Source: Dipetalonema caudispina (lineage: Eukaryota > Nematoda > Chromadorea > Rhabditida > Onchocercidae). Taken from it: DNA of 64,000 bases. Each line of letters opens with the position of its first letter. Positions within the stretch are counted from its first letter, which is position 1. This document shows positions 1 to 15,700 of the stretch, in pieces. The notes below the pieces were generated by a model, which saw only the letters and a program-made list of their open reading frames with translations, had not been told where the DNA came from and did no database searches. Location of the stretch: contig JABVXV010000303.1 of assembly GCA_013365325.1 (NCBI GenBank), positions 1-64,000 of the forward strand, given 5' to 3'. A program made the position numbers and the translations under genes.

Positions 1-2693
1 CTTCAACATTTCACATTTCATGTCCCCCCCCCCCTTCTTCCCCCCCCTTCCTCACCTCTTTTGCCATTCTTCCGATCGATAGATCGATAAAAAAGAGTTC
101 CTCTATTGAATCAGTATCGATCTTCCCCCCTTTACTTCTTTTACTTTTTACTTCATTCTCTTCATTCTCAAACCAAACTAAATCAACATCAAACTCAACC
201 CAACACAACTAACCAACCAAACATCCATCTATCCCATTCTTGTCACCCTCTTAGGTTGCTATCTGTGTATGTATGTATGTATGTATGTATGTATGTATGT
301 ATGTGTGTATGTGTATGTATGTGTATATATGTGTGTGTATATATGTGTGTATGTGTATGTCTGTGTGCATGACGTCATCGTATCTTTACAATATTTGCAT
401 TATTAAAGCTTATTATTATTAGATTTGATAATGATAATTGATGATTCATTAACTGGTTTTAATTTCATTATATCAATTATCATTATCATTTTATCTATTT
501 CATGTTTTTCCATATCAGTTAAATAATTATTTAGAATCGATCGATATTATTATTACATACTTACTTATACATCATTTTTTTTGTCTTTTTAAATGCTATT
601 TTTGAAATAACATTGTAACATTTGTATTTTTTTTTCTAATATCATCACTACAATGATCATTTCAATCATGAAGTTATCACAATCATTTACTCCAATAATT
701 ATTTTACATCATTGGTATCATCACATCATTATTGCTTATGATTATTTACATATCATATATCATTTCCAATAATTATTTATATGGGATATTGCACACTATT
801 ACTACATCCGTTCGATACCATTGCAATGATTATATAAATTTGGTATATCATTGGTGTATAATTATTTACACAATGCTAATAATGCTATTTTTATACTTTG
901 ATACTACTACTATAGTAATAATTATTTACACTGTGATACATTTGCTATAATTATATTTATTTACACTATGATACAAATTATCATCGAATGGATTTTGTAA
1001 ATGAATGCAGTAGACTTTTAGAGATATACATCACATCATAATTGATCGGATCAGGTTTCTAAATTGAAATTGTACAGGATGGAAAATAATTATACTATTT
1101 GATTTCTACATTAATTAAGTATATATTTAGCTAACCAAACTTTAACAAAAGTGTTTTTAAATTTAAAACAATAAATAAATCAATGTTCATTAATAATAAT
1201 AATAATAATTGTAGGAAGAATTAAATATTTATTATCTAATCGAATTATTTTATTTATTGTTTATCAAATTGAAATATCTCATATAAAGGCCTTGTTTGAA
1301 ATGGATTCGCCTTACATGTACATAATTTTACATCAGTCATTAGAAATAAAAAAAAAAACTTGAAATTTTTATTTGCAAAAGAAACAGTATAGATATGGTA
1401 AAGAAAATTGAAATGAATTGAGTAATTATTTTTGCATAAATTAAGTCATTTTTTAATAGTACAAAAAAGTCACATGGAAATTTTCATTCATTTCATGACC
1501 ATATATATATCTTGATGACAATAAATGATTGAAATTTCTTATCATAAAATTTTATAAATTTTCTGGAAGATTAACACGCATGACACGTATGCATAGGTTG
1601 TATTGTTATTTGATACGTGAAATGTGCTTGTATATGGCGAGTAAATAATTAGTAATAATAATAAAATTAAATTTTATGACAAATAATCAATAATTATAGG
1701 ATTGACTGTTATGAGAAAGAATTAGTCATAAATAGGATTAATTTCGTTGACAAATTGTCAATAATGGCAGAATTGATCATTGCTAAAGATAAATGTATAA
1801 TGTACTATTCATTTGTTATTTATTTAAAGCATTAAATAATTTGAATTTAAAATTGAAAGAAACTGTAATACTTTTAAAATTATTTATCCTATAGTAAATA
1901 CAAATAATATCGTAATAATCCATTGTTATTCAATCAATGAAATTGTCTATCCACTTGATTTATAAGTGTCCCTTCTTTACTGAATTCACAATTTTCAAAT
2001 TTTTGATTAAAACATTTCTTGATAATTCAATTTATTCATTCAAATCGAAAATAATTATGTAAATTTAAAAAAAAAAAAAGAAGGAAACGAATATTTTGCA
2101 TCATTTTCTAATTGAGTTACCGTTTTTTTTTTTTTTTATAAAGAAATAAAAGACTTACACCATCAATATAATATATCTTGTCATCTTAATAATTTCTTCA
2201 ATAATCTTACTTTTCGATCAAAATATTTGCAATAATATCATTGTACTAAAGATAGCTATAATAATTTGAAATATTTTAATTTTGGCCATTGTACATTTAG
2301 TATACATCCTCATTCATATTTGTATTTTTGATATTTTCTAATATTACATCCCTTCTTGATATAATTCTGTTTAAAACGAACTTTGATCTATATAGTTACA
2401 AATATAGTTTTTATAATTTAGTTTTACTAATCTACTTCTAATCAAATTTTAGTAGTTGTAACCTTTAACATTACTTTATAACGAATTGTACACTTTTTCA
2501 AAACAACAAATTAATTCTGTTTGTTTTAGTATGGTATACAAAACGATATAAAATGATAAAGGAATTTCGTAGAATATATAGACTATTTTTAAACTGTGTT
2601 TACTCATTTTTAAAAGGACATTAGCATTATTGATATGTTTGATTCATCAATTTTGAATGCAAAAATAAACAAACTCTGCAGATTTCATAGTCT
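1..2693. other. Intergenic, repeat-rich, no gene seen
   Basis: No convincing exon was found on either strand. The start holds an 11-base C run (24-34), a short palindromic CGATCGATAGATCGATA stretch near 74-90 and a TATG/TGTA microsatellite (265-369). The rest is AT-rich, with A and T runs near 1346, 2070 and 2123. Short open frames here are low-complexity. The last part (about 2600-2690) is probably the 3' untranslated region of the minus-strand gene that stops at 2694. Confidence 0.6.
265..369. repeat. TATG/TGTA microsatellite
   Basis: Around ten near-perfect GTAT tetranucleotide units run from 265 to about 305. They degrade into mixed GTGTAT and GTATAT units up to 369. The open frame across it, which reads as repeated Val-Cys-Met-Tyr, is an artefact of the repeat. 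Confidence 0.95.
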
Positions 2694-4041
2694 TCAGGAT
2701 CGACTAAGGTTTGCGTGGCGTCGAGAGTACTTTGGGGAAAAAAAATTTAAATGAATATGAAATAATTTCTGTAAACGACAGCAGTCATCGATACAATCAT
2801 CCTTTTTAACAAACACATAATGGAAAATTCTAATTATGTTACAGAGGAAAGATTCGAATCAAGTCCAGATAGATCAGATAGCTCAGTTGAAATTTCGACA
2901 TTTCTGAATCCTTGCTAACGAGGGAAGATAACTTATTATATTTTCTCTGTATAACGTAATCAAACTCTGATGTGGTTTGGTAGAACATTACTGATACTAA
3001 AATTGCTTCAAACAAATCTTCAAATGACGTTTTATTTGGCTAACATATCTTTACAAACACCATTTTCAAAGCATAACATGCAATTTGTGTATAAACTTGC
3101 CACTAATCCATAATCATATATTCGAGAAGTTCGAATTAAAGCAGTTACCGGAAATATATTTTGCTCGAACAATGCACCTTTTGAGATCATCGAGAAATAA
3201 TTACCCGTATCGGAAAGTAATGCTAGTATTGTTGAAAGTGACTCTTCATGTGGTATGTCATTCTCATGAAACTCTACCTGTAAAACAAATTTCAACAGAA
3301 ATGCATAATAGTAAGATAAATAAAAATTTAAAACATATAAGTTGGGAATTTAATTTTAATTCCAATTTAGTTGAATCTGAAATTTGGAAAACCATATAAT
3401 TTATGGACTTAATTCATAAATTAATTGTTTAATTTGATTTATCTAAATAGGCATTAAATTGACAAATAATGCAACGTGTTAAAATTAATATACCGATAAC
3501 CTATGGAAAACTTACAATGACAGCAACTTCCCTAAAAGGAAATGTATGAGCGGAAGCACAGAATGCCGTAACACCGTCAATGAGTTTTTCATTGTAATAT
3601 CGTAGCGTCATACGTGAAAGTTGCCATGGTTTTAACGCCGATTCTTTCGGAAGTAACGTGGGTGGTTGATGTCGAAGCCAATAAAGCTGAAATTATCGCA
3701 TTAGGCTGACTTAAGTTTATAATTTCGCAATATTATTTGCAAAAAAATTTAGTTCATATAATAGTTTTCTAACGTACAGCTTTCCTCATTCCTCACTTAA
3801 ACTCACACCTATAAACGTACCCAAATAGGTAATATTATGTTGAAGGAAATATATAACGTAAATGTAAACAAAGTTAAGATAAATATATAACCTTTGTACG
3901 ATCACTGACGATATTAGATGCACAAATTCCACACAATAAATGGAAAGTATCATTATCCGTTGTTATTTCCTCATTGCCACATAAAATTAGTAATAGATTT
4001 ATATTAGGTTCCGGTTCTATCTCAATATCTCCAACTAACAT
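2694..4041 (-). CDS. Unrecognised 215-residue protein, five exons
   Basis: Function unknown. Exons on the minus strand are 4041-3892, 3686-3516, 3277-3059, 2914-2843 and 2729-2694, all in phase 0, with GT donors and AG acceptors. Exons 1-3 are secure. Exons 4-5 were inferred from phase and local coding character; without them the frame stops at 3032 after 188 residues. An in-frame TGA two codons before the ATG supports the start. The protein begins acidic (MLVGDIEIEPEPN), has paired cysteines near residues 37-40, a middle block containing LYWLRHQPP and a basic C-terminal end (SRRHANLSRS). There is no signal peptide, membrane segment or motif I can name. Its start lies about 0.7 kb from that of rps-13 on the other strand, so the two may share a promoter region. 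Confidence 0.65.
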
Positions 4042-4756
4042 TTGTCAGAAAACTGTAAAGAATAAAGCAATAATTTCAATCTAATCCTTTTCCTTTGATT
4101 AATCATCAATTACTGATCATTACAATAAAATTAAATTAGAAACTGAAGCTAGCAGTAAAAGTAAATGGAAACTCAAATTGAAGTAAACTAAATGTAAGGA
4201 TGAAATTAAACGAAATTAAAAATAGGTGAAAATTTAAATAGAACTGAGATAAGTGCAAAATTGAAGTAAAATAAGAGAAAAAGGTGAAGTTAAAATGAAA
4301 TTGAGTAATAAAGCGTTAAGATTAGAGTGAGTGTCAACCTTTTGGGTTGAGACGATCGATTGCATAGCGGTGTCACAATGGCATTCATTAAATGTTAACC
4401 AATCTTGTTATATTAGGTTTGTTGAGGGTTGTTGTCTATGGTTAGGTTGGTGAGTTGAATGTAAGGTTTTATTGTCCCGTAGTGGTAATTAGTTCTAATT
4501 AGGCTAATTTGAGCCTTTTGTTCTTTGAATTTACTACCTGATTGATTTGAAGTGATTTTTTTATTGATTTGAACGGAATTAGCTTTAGCTTTATTTTCGA
4601 TCAGTTCATTTTCGGTTCTTACAAGATAATCTTTTCCCGTTGTTATGATGTATGATTATACTGAAGTAACATTGATAAACATTTCATTGTCATTCTTTAG
4701 GTATAAGAAGCTGTAAAAGTTACATCGAGTAGTGTTACAATTAATAAGCGTCAATC
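4042..4756. promoter_or_regulatory. Shared upstream region of two divergent genes
   Basis: This 715-base gap separates the start of the minus-strand unknown gene from rps-13. The half near the unknown gene (about 4130-4320) is purine-rich on the plus strand, with degenerate repeats of AAATTGAAGTAAA. The half near rps-13 is T-rich. No TATA box is clear. ATTCTTTAG ending at 4700, 57 bases before the rps-13 ATG, resembles a nematode 3' splice site and could receive a spliced leader. That is inferred from motif and position only. Confidence 0.4.
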
Positions 4757-6092
<1,336 letters not shown>

Positions 6093-6712
6093 AGTGAATA
6101 ATTTTGTTTTACTGTTGTCAGTTTACTTCGCTTTTCCTTGAGAAGAAATTTTTATGAAATAAATAAATTTTTGTTTATTGTTTATACATACGTTGATGCT
6201 TTGGTGCAAAACACTAAATCCGCAATGAGCTGTGTCGATAATGATCTCAACAACTACTGGTTGTTATGTGGAGTTTGCAGTGAATGTCGGCTTAAGCCCA
6301 ATGGGACTATACATTACTGCGACGCGGTACATCTGGTGGTGCTTCTCGGATTATGTATTGACAACTTTAAAATGGATTGATTCCTTGGGATTTCTATCAT
6401 GTTGGAAGATCTGAAAGTTTTGAAAGAAAGTTTGAGGATGTGGAAAATGACATGTTTTTGGATATTTTCTTATACTTGGTTTTTATTCAAAGTGTTCAAA
6501 GTGTATTAAATATCCGAATAATACACATCGATTTCATTCCAATTTCATCAAAATGTTCGGGGGTTATACACGTTTGCGTATTTCTTCTTCGACGATACAC
6601 GTTCACAGCAACAAGATTTTACTTCCAATTATTGGGTTGCCCAGCAACGAGAAATACTACTGCTTTATATTGGCTAATTTTACTCTTTTATTGAACATAA
6701 TTATATCCAAAA
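6093..6712. other. Gap between rps-13 and dyf-2
   Basis: After the rps-13 3' end this gap contains several overlapping open frames of 60-105 codons (6138-6741). None has splice-consistent neighbours or a recognisable product. I treat them as chance frames in the 5' flank of dyf-2. Confidence 0.5.
6158..6167 (+). promoter_or_regulatory. Overlapping AATAAA poly(A) signals of rps-13
   Basis: Two overlapping AATAAA hexamers start at 6158 and 6162, 66-70 bases after the rps-13 stop codon. That is the usual distance for 3'-end formation of a short nematode transcript. Confidence 0.6.
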
Positions 6713-9700
6713 ATGAAAGTAAGTTTTTCATATTCTTTTGATCAAATCCAATTGTAAAATATGAAATAAAAATGAAGTCAATGATTAGGTTATTCATTTA
6801 CAAGAAATCGTATTAATTAGGATATGAAATAAAAAAGAGTAAAAATATTTCATTAATTAACAAATCATTCTTGAATATAGCAATCATCATCATACACTTG
6901 CAGTTAATACGCAGTTTAACAGGAGAAAAAATCGGAGAAGATAGGTTAATTTTTGAATGGCGTCCAAAAGGAAACTATCTTGCCGTTGCTGGGTTTGTCT
7001 TAATTATTTGTTGATTAATTAACGATAAATATCTTGCTAGAAGTTGTTTCAAAGCAATACATCATTAAGTGTACTTATTACAGATGAGATATTAAATGAT
7101 CAACGACAGTAACTAAATAAATAATATAATTATGGAAAAATTTATTTTTATGTCGTACTTATCTTGTATTTAATTTGTAATTTTATTTTTTAAATTTAAG
7201 ATTCAAGTCAATTTCACATTTGCAATATTTAATTCATCAAGGAAACAATTTGAATTGTTATGGTAATGATTCGAAATATCAAAATGTAAAATTTGTTTTT
7301 CAGCTCGAATAATCCAGTGAAAGTATTCGATCGAAGTGGCAATGTAATTGACGAACTAGTCGTACCTGGGTAACATTTCTTTTTTGAGATTGCAATTAAT
7401 TATTTTTTGATTTTATTTATTAATTCCATTATTCTCAAATGCTCTTCCTATCCGCCGTATTAACTAACATTTGATCAATTTTTTGTTATATTTTAATATA
7501 AACATCTTTAAATCGTTGAATTTCCTATTGTAAATATTACGTTTTAATATTTATAGCAATATAGATCCATAAATTTAAAAGTGTTTATATGTGAGGAAGT
7601 TTTAAATGATTTACTTTATTCTTTCTTCTTTATGATTTCTTAATAATTGTTTTTACTTTTTTTTTGTTGTACAGGCGGGTGAAAGCATTATCATGGGATC
7701 GGGATGGTGACATGTTAGCTATAATGAATGATAAGAATACAACAGTAATATTATGGGAATTTGCATCGAAAACAGTCAGCAAATTGGATAGTGGTATGAG
7801 TGGAAAGTAAGTATTATTAAATGATACAATTTAAATATAAATTTTTTTTTACCTGATATTGGTAGATTCGTTATACTTTTCTGTAATTGACAACAATTGT
7901 AAAACTTTAATTAATATAACATTTAAATTTTATTAGCTTTAGCAATTTTTTATTTCAAATTTGTTTTAAAATTTAGAGAGGAACCGACGTTTATACTATG
8001 GTCTCATGTTTCTCCAATTTTGGCTATTGGTTATGATTCGGGAAATTTATTATTTTATAATCAGCGCACTTCACGGTTAGTTTTTTTTTTTTATCTGTGT
8101 ATATATCTAAATATTAAGTAATTCTGTCATTTCCTATTTCGATATTTTTCGTTGTCTTTCGAATTCATATATAAATTAAGCTTGCAAGAGACAAATTGTC
8201 AAGTATGGTTAGAAAAGATCTGATTGAACTTTCACTGAAAAATATGCTATTACAAAAATATGCCACTATAGCCGTATATTTTGCTACTATTTTGATTTTA
8301 GGCTAATAAAATGACATGACAAATGCTATTTTTAAGTATACAATTACTGAATTGTATCTATAATCATATCACATCTAGGAATCGTATTGCTTTGATGAAA
8401 GCAGTTTCGATGCATCCCTTTTACTGAATAAAGCTAATAGATTTTAAATCATGAGAAATTAAGCACGATGAATAACGTTTTAATGGATTAAAAGGAATTA
8501 TTTATTTTACAGCAAGACTTCAACAATTGGTAAACATCAAGGTACTATAACATGTGGAGCATTTTCAAATAATGAATTACTTGCATTGGGTTCAACCGAT
8601 TCAATGATCACTGTTAATAACATTGACGGTGAATTGATATATTCATTCATATGTGAAATGGAACCATCATTGATTAAATTCTGTGATCGGAAGCAACCAA
8701 ATGATAAAAATTCTAAGTCTAACATAATGGTTAGTTATATTTCTGAGTAATATATCTTTGCAGGGATTATTCATTAGTCTTCTCCAGACTTTCAGTATGT
8801 TTCTTTCTTTCTTTTTTCTTTTTTTTGTTGCTAAAATATGATCATGCGAGAAGTTATCTATCGGTGTCTAGTTAACTTCCATTTCTATTTTATTATTTTT
8901 GTTAAGTAATTAAGAGAAAATATTGATTTAGAACTACTTTATATTGTTATTTATTTCTGGCAGTATAATAGGAGAAATTCTCTATTTTTTAAAAATAAAT
9001 TTTCTGAAAAAATTCACGAATTTCTGGTATCTATTTGGTTTTAAGTTGTTAAAATTCTATAGTATTAAATATTTTTAAAGTAGGTATTGGTTATACCTAT
9101 TTCAGTTAAGTGCTGTTTTGGGTCAGAATACAATAATGTTGGCAGAATTGAATGGTGATGCACAACCTATCAATCTTCGATGTCAAGCTTGTTACGGTAA
9201 CATCGTAACATATTGCTGGTTGGTTATTATCGTTGCAAATATGAATTATGCTTACCTACTGATAAGTTTTTGTGAAACAAAGTTTACTGAGAAATCTTTT
9301 GCATAACTTAACTTGCTGAAAAAATTTACACACATTGTTATTTGGTAGAAGAGTTTGATCCAAAAAAGTAGCAGAAATATAAACAGGTTAAATAGCTGAA
9401 TTGAGACAACATTATTAGCGGAAATGACGATAACATCAAACTTGCTCCCATGCAAAAAAAAAAAAGAATTCCAGGTATCAGAGTAGTTTTTTATTATTGG
9501 GCTTCCATGAAGGCTTTTTTGTTTGTATTTCAACGGCCGCTTCGGATATTGGTCAGGTCTGTTAACTTCATTTTTATGCTATTGTTAACTCAATCTCTTT
9601 TTTTTCCAAAATTGATTTTTTGCAATCAATTTTTTACAGATTATTTATACTTTTTACTTTATTTATTATTTATACTTACTATTTGTAAAGCTAGACATAT

Positions 9701-12700
9701 AAATCTCTTAATTAACTTTTCCAACACTTGTTTTTGAAGTAGCATGTTTTAAGGAAGTATATGCAGTGCAAGATTTCAAGACATATTTGTCATCTATATG
9801 CATCAATGAAGCATTCTCCAAAGTTCTACTAATTGGTGACAATCAGTAAGTATTACTTCTTTTGAATTTCAATTTTTCGAATCTTTTGGCAACATGTTTT
9901 TATTATCATGGGCTTTTTTCTTTTCCTTTTTTTTTTTTTTTTTTTTGTTTTATAAATGATGTGTTGGATAACGACAGTTCACAATGAACCGAAGTACACT
10001 ATGACAAACTATTTTTTAAGACATTTTTCTTCAGAATTTTAGAATTGGAAACAAAAAATTCTAATCAATATGTTGTAGAATACGAGTACGTGAACTGAGT
10101 CAACTTAATGAAATTGTTGAAATTATCGAAGTGGACGTTAAGAACAATGGTTTGTTAATCGTTATAAATTCACTTGTTATCAGCTTCGTTGAATTTTTTA
10201 CAATATCTATTAACATTTTCAGGAAATCTAAATTAGAACCACAATAGGTAGATGAATTAGATAACGTTAAAGATTGAGGAATATTTATCTTTAAAATTCT
10301 ACATAGCGAAAAAAACATTTACGATATGCTGAATGATGAAGACAAGATGGTGTTTCCCATTGACAACCGATATAGTGCACAGATTAAAGGAACTATGATA
10401 GTTTGCCTAATAAAGTCATTTTGGGAAGCTAAAATTGTCATGCAGGAAATGGCCGATAATGGTTGGATTGTGTTGACAATAGAAAAAAGAAGCATATTGA
10501 TAAACATTAAATGTCAAACAGCAGAATAGATCTTTGTTTGATGGTTTTTGATATAGAATAGCTATAGGGCCAAATTACACTGACTTATTTTCTTCCTTAT
10601 GTTATTTATGTTCGAAATCAAGCTCGTCATCCTGAAATACTTATGAAGTTTGATTGAATTCTAGAAGAAATGGATCCATCAATTGAATTTTGAAATTTTA
10701 ATTTTTTTTCAGACTTATGTAGTGCTTCAACAAATTACGATGGACAATTAATTGCTATCAGTACTCACTCCGGAACACTGCATTTGTTTCTAGCAAAAAT
10801 GCCTATGCTTGGAGCTGCCTACCAGAATACTATTGCTATTTTGTCATCATTGAATGAGATAACACTCTACAGAGAAGGAGAAAAAGTGGGCAGATTTATC
10901 GAGAAATGAATTTGTAATGCCATATTCTATTTCAAATACTGAAGTTCCAACGAGAATTTCAAGAGTATCTTTTCTTTAGAATCCATTAGCAACAGTGAAA
11001 ATCAAACTGGAACCAACAGGAATTGCACTGGGTCCAAAACATATTGCCATTTCAATGAATAATCGTGCATGGCTCTATGAAATTGTTGAAACGAAAGGTA
11101 AGTAATAGAAAGTTTTTATATATGCTAAGATTTTAATGATCTCATTGTTTTACGTTTTATAATAAATTATTTAATTAGTAGAATTGTCATGATGTAGCAG
11201 TTTTATCCACTTTCAATTCCAGTGTTTATAATTTTGCTGGTAAATTAATCTCAAAATAAAGGTTCACTTTTTTTCCATTAGCTATAAAAGATATCATTAA
11301 AAAATATGTATTACTTATTTGAATCTGATTTTTACAATTCAATTTAAAATAATATAAGTTGCAATAAATTTTTTTCGTGTTATTTCTTTTTCATAATTTG
11401 TTGAAACAATGCAGGAGTCCGACATGTTTGTGAAATTGAGTATTTGTCAACAATTAATACTATGCATTTGAATGAAAAATATGCTGTTGCTAAATTGGAT
11501 AATCGAGCACAGTTACAGAAGGTATGATTAACAAATATTTAAATCTGTTTAATCTATAACTTTTGTTCATTTTTCAATCTATTTTCATAAATTTAACTTA
11601 TGTAAAGAAATTTTTCCTTATTATTTGCCAAATATATTAAACACTGTACAGCTGCATAGTGAAAACGGGAAATACATTATCGAAAGAAATGGATTTATCA
11701 TTCCGGATCCGGAACATGCTAATTACGGGCTTCAAGACATTGCACTCACCGACAATTTCCTCATCTATTGTACAAATGTATGAATTTTTGTTTGCTTTAC
11801 ATATATTGAAAGCGAAACGGTGTACAGAGGCATTTCCGTGTTTGGAAAACGTGTTATATGAAATTTCTGTCTCACCAAAAAATGAATTCACTCAATTTCA
11901 AAGTTTTAACTGATTCCGGAATTTCATCATCAAAATGAATGATTTCTTCCCAGTGCTTAATTGCAGGATGGGCATCTCTATTATTATTCATTAGCAGATG
12001 AAACATATGTGAATGAATACAGACATGTGGCAGGAATCATGTCATTATATCCGGAACCAGGAGGAATTACGCTTTGTTTTTTCGATGAACGCTTAAATGC
12101 ATACATCTATAATCCTGTTGATGATGAGCCTATCAAAATCCCATCAATCGATTCTACTGCACATGTGAATTTTTTAAATTTTAATGAATCCCTTAAATAC
12201 CTAACATAAACATTGAATTCCATTTATAATTAAATTGTTTATGTTTGTGTTTTTAAGCAATCTTAGATATGTCTTTAACATCTCTAACCTTAAATTCTTC
12301 AATTAAATTATAAAACGCGGAGAGAAAATTCTCATAATATGATGCATCACAGAAAACAATAAGGTCAATTGCAGAGGACAAAATAGTACATATATCATTA
12401 AAATATTACTATTACAGCTAAAGAATTGTTTGTGGGAGAATTTTTCCGTGGATCGCGATACGTTTGTTGTATGTGACTCTGATACCATTCATGTTTTCCT
12501 CATATCCAAGAATCAAATAGAAAGTAAGTTTGTTTAATTGATATTTAACTCAATTAACATTAATTACCAAACAATAATTAGTCGTAGTATGCTTGTGCGT
12601 TCACAATAAATTAATCCATTTTGTAATGCCTTGCAAAAGATTAAGTAGCATGCAATTTGTTCTGGCTTTTTAGCATTAATTACATAATATTTAATTTGGA

Positions 12701-15700
12701 AATATCTCTCATATAATGTATTAAAAAGAAACCATTCATTTTGTCGATGAAATTCCGGAATCAGTTATAACTTTCAATCCTAACATTATGCCTATTCGGT
12801 AATAGAACAATTATTTGTTCATTTACCCTTTTTATATCATAAGCCGTTTTTTGGAAATCGCAAACTTGTTCATTTTCCATATTTATATCCGCTTCCGATA
12901 TATAATTTTACTGGAGCTCTTTCGAAAGTTAAATATTGAAATGATTTATAATTCAGAATTTGTCTTTTTCATATACAAAATGTTTATAAACAAAAAATTG
13001 CTGTTAGTTGTGTAATTTCAATGATTTAATTTTTGTATTAAGACGAAAATTATCAATTTTTATTGGTTTTAATAAATTTCAGATGCTTCATTAATCAAAG
13101 TTGGGATCACAAAGATACCACATGGACATATTCCATTGATGCTTTGTAAGGGAATTGTGCATTGTCAAATGGAAAATGGACGTGTTGGTAGCGTACTGTT
13201 AGAGAGTCATCGAACTGATATGATATTTGATGGGAAACCACTTAATACTGTTAGTATTATTAATCATTGATAAAATAGTTGTTGTTTATATTTTCATAGG
13301 TGAAATAATCGAAGAAAAAATTTACATTTAATTGGATTTGATAAGAAATGTGTTAAATTTCAGCTGGAAAAATTATTGGATCAAGCGCTTATTCTTAGAA
13401 GGTTCATTCAATTCTTAATATCACATCAATATTTATGAAATGATACAACTATTTATTCATTGATTTCAGCTATTGTTTAATGAATGATGATTATTATTCA
13501 TAAAAAAAATTGTAAAAAAAAAAATCGAAAATTAATCTTATGTTGTTTAATTTTAGATGGATGTATGCATGGCATATATGTGAATATACAAAAATTCATG
13601 AGCATTGGAATAAATTCGGAATTGCAGCTATAAAAAATGGCGAAGTGGATTTAGGTTGTATTAATGTTAGAAATCACTTTCTAGACTAAAAATATTCAAG
13701 TTTTCATAACTTTTGTAGAGAGTTAATTTCAGAAAAAATAAAGTGCAAAAATTTCTTTAGCGATTCGAATTTTCAAGCAGATCGATGCGGTGAGTATTGT
13801 TTGGAGTTTGGAAGAAATAAAATATATCGAGGAAAAGGCTTTGTTGAATGGATATTTGGCCCTATTATTAAGGAACTTTGATGCAGCAGAAGAATTTTTT
13901 TTGCAGTCGAGTAAGCCAAGAGAAGCTTTGGATGTAAGAAACAACTCCTTGCATATTTTCTAACTTCATATAATTTAATTTATGAAGTGCGTATGAGTTG
14001 TAAAACTCGTGGGTCTAATTTTTTACGGAATTTGAAGTGAACATATGTGAATGTTTAATTTAAGTTTCAAAGTTAAAGTTATACAACAAGAATATTAACA
14101 TTTCATTTGTGATGTATTTTTTTTTTTTTTTTTCTCTTCAGATGCGTCGGGATCTATTACATTGGGACAAAGCGCTAAGTTTGGCAACACGTTTGGCTGT
14201 TGAGGAAGTACCGATAATCTCAAAAGAATATGCACAGCAATTAGAATTTATGTAAACTTCATGCTCTTTGACTATCATGTTACTATCTATAGTATTTAAA
14301 TGTGACAGCAAAGTAGAATTACATGAACTATTTGAAATTGAATTTTAGATCACAAATGTTTTTGAACATGACTTTTTTCGCAATTTTCAGGGAAAATTAT
14401 AGTCAAGCATTGATACAGTACGAAAATGGTTTGATAGAAAATTCGAACGAAAGCAATGAACAGGTTTCTTTTGTGCGGATTATGTTTTCTGTTACTTTAT
14501 CATTCTAAAAAAAAAAAAATTCTTCTATATAAATGGCCTGATTTCAACTTCGATCTCTTATTGCATTTTAATCTATATTGAATTTTGGGTTTTAAATATA
14601 GATTTTGGAACATAACGAGATGTGTAACTCCGGCATTGCTCGGATGTGTATACGTACAGGAAATATTCGAAAGTAAGTGCTAATTAAATCGATTTTCTAA
14701 CTTTTCTAATTATTATCCATACTTATTTTTCTATGCATCTTTATGTTTTTTGTTTGCATAATTAAGAAATATATTATACTTTGTTTTAAGTTAAGGCATA
14801 TAGACGTCTTCATATATACATATATCAATTTACTTATTCAAAGTAATCAAATTTGCTTTTACAGAGGAATTGAAATTGCCGCAAGTACTGAAGGACGAGC
14901 TGTCAAGCGTGATTGTGCGATGATTTTGGAACAGCTAAAGGTTTGTTCATAGCGATTACGGAATGCAAATGTCGGAAAGAAAAAGGAATTTAATTTCTAG
15001 TTATTCCTGTAAATATAGTTTAAAAATAGTGGTTTTGCAGCAATACAGCGATGCAGCATATTTATATGAACTTGGACATTTTTATGACCGAGCTGCTGCA
15101 GTTTCGTTGAAAGCCAAGAATTGGTAATTCTACTGGAATTTAGTTTCAAGTTCTTTCCTATCTTGTTTTATTTTGTTTGAATGTTGTTCTTGAATTTCTC
15201 TTTAGTTTGATTGCTTTTGGATTAAAATTAAAGATTGTAAAAATCCATTATCTCCATGATTTGTTGCAGGACTAAGGTGGGCAATCTTTTACCCAAGGTT
15301 CATTCACCAAAAATTCATACAGCATATGGCAAAGTGATGGAAGGAGAGAAGAAGTACAACCAAGCTGCGATAGTAAAGTTTCAACATTTCCTATTTTTCT
15401 TTAAATTCCTTCAAAATTACGAAAAGATCTGCATAAAAATTATGTTCGATTATATTGACATTTGATGTTCTGAAAGTTAAAATAAATTTCAGGCCTATAA
15501 AAATGCACGAGATTATGACAACTTAGTAAGACTTCTGTTAGAACATTTAAATAAGCCTGAAGAAGCAGTATCTATTGTACGGGAAAGCAGAAGTGTTGAA
15601 GGAGCAAAACTTGTAGCAAAGTGGGTTCATTTTATATTAAGGCTTTAAGCTATTTGAAACATATACAAATTCCATAATAATCACTTTCACTGAATATTTC

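Noticed and set aside
106..372. 88-codon frame at the window start
   Set aside because: Half is the TATG microsatellite, and there is no supporting context.
2868..2935. tRNA-like sequence: TAGCTCAGTTG resembles an A box, and GATTCGAATC nearby resembles a T arm
   Set aside because: The two elements are in the wrong order and spacing. No acceptor or anticodon stem can be paired, and the region reads better as an exon of the minus-strand gene.
6138..6741. Overlapping open frames of 60-105 codons between rps-13 and dyf-2
   Set aside because: There is no recognisable product, several frames overlap, and they cover the rps-13 poly(A) signals and the dyf-2 5' flank.
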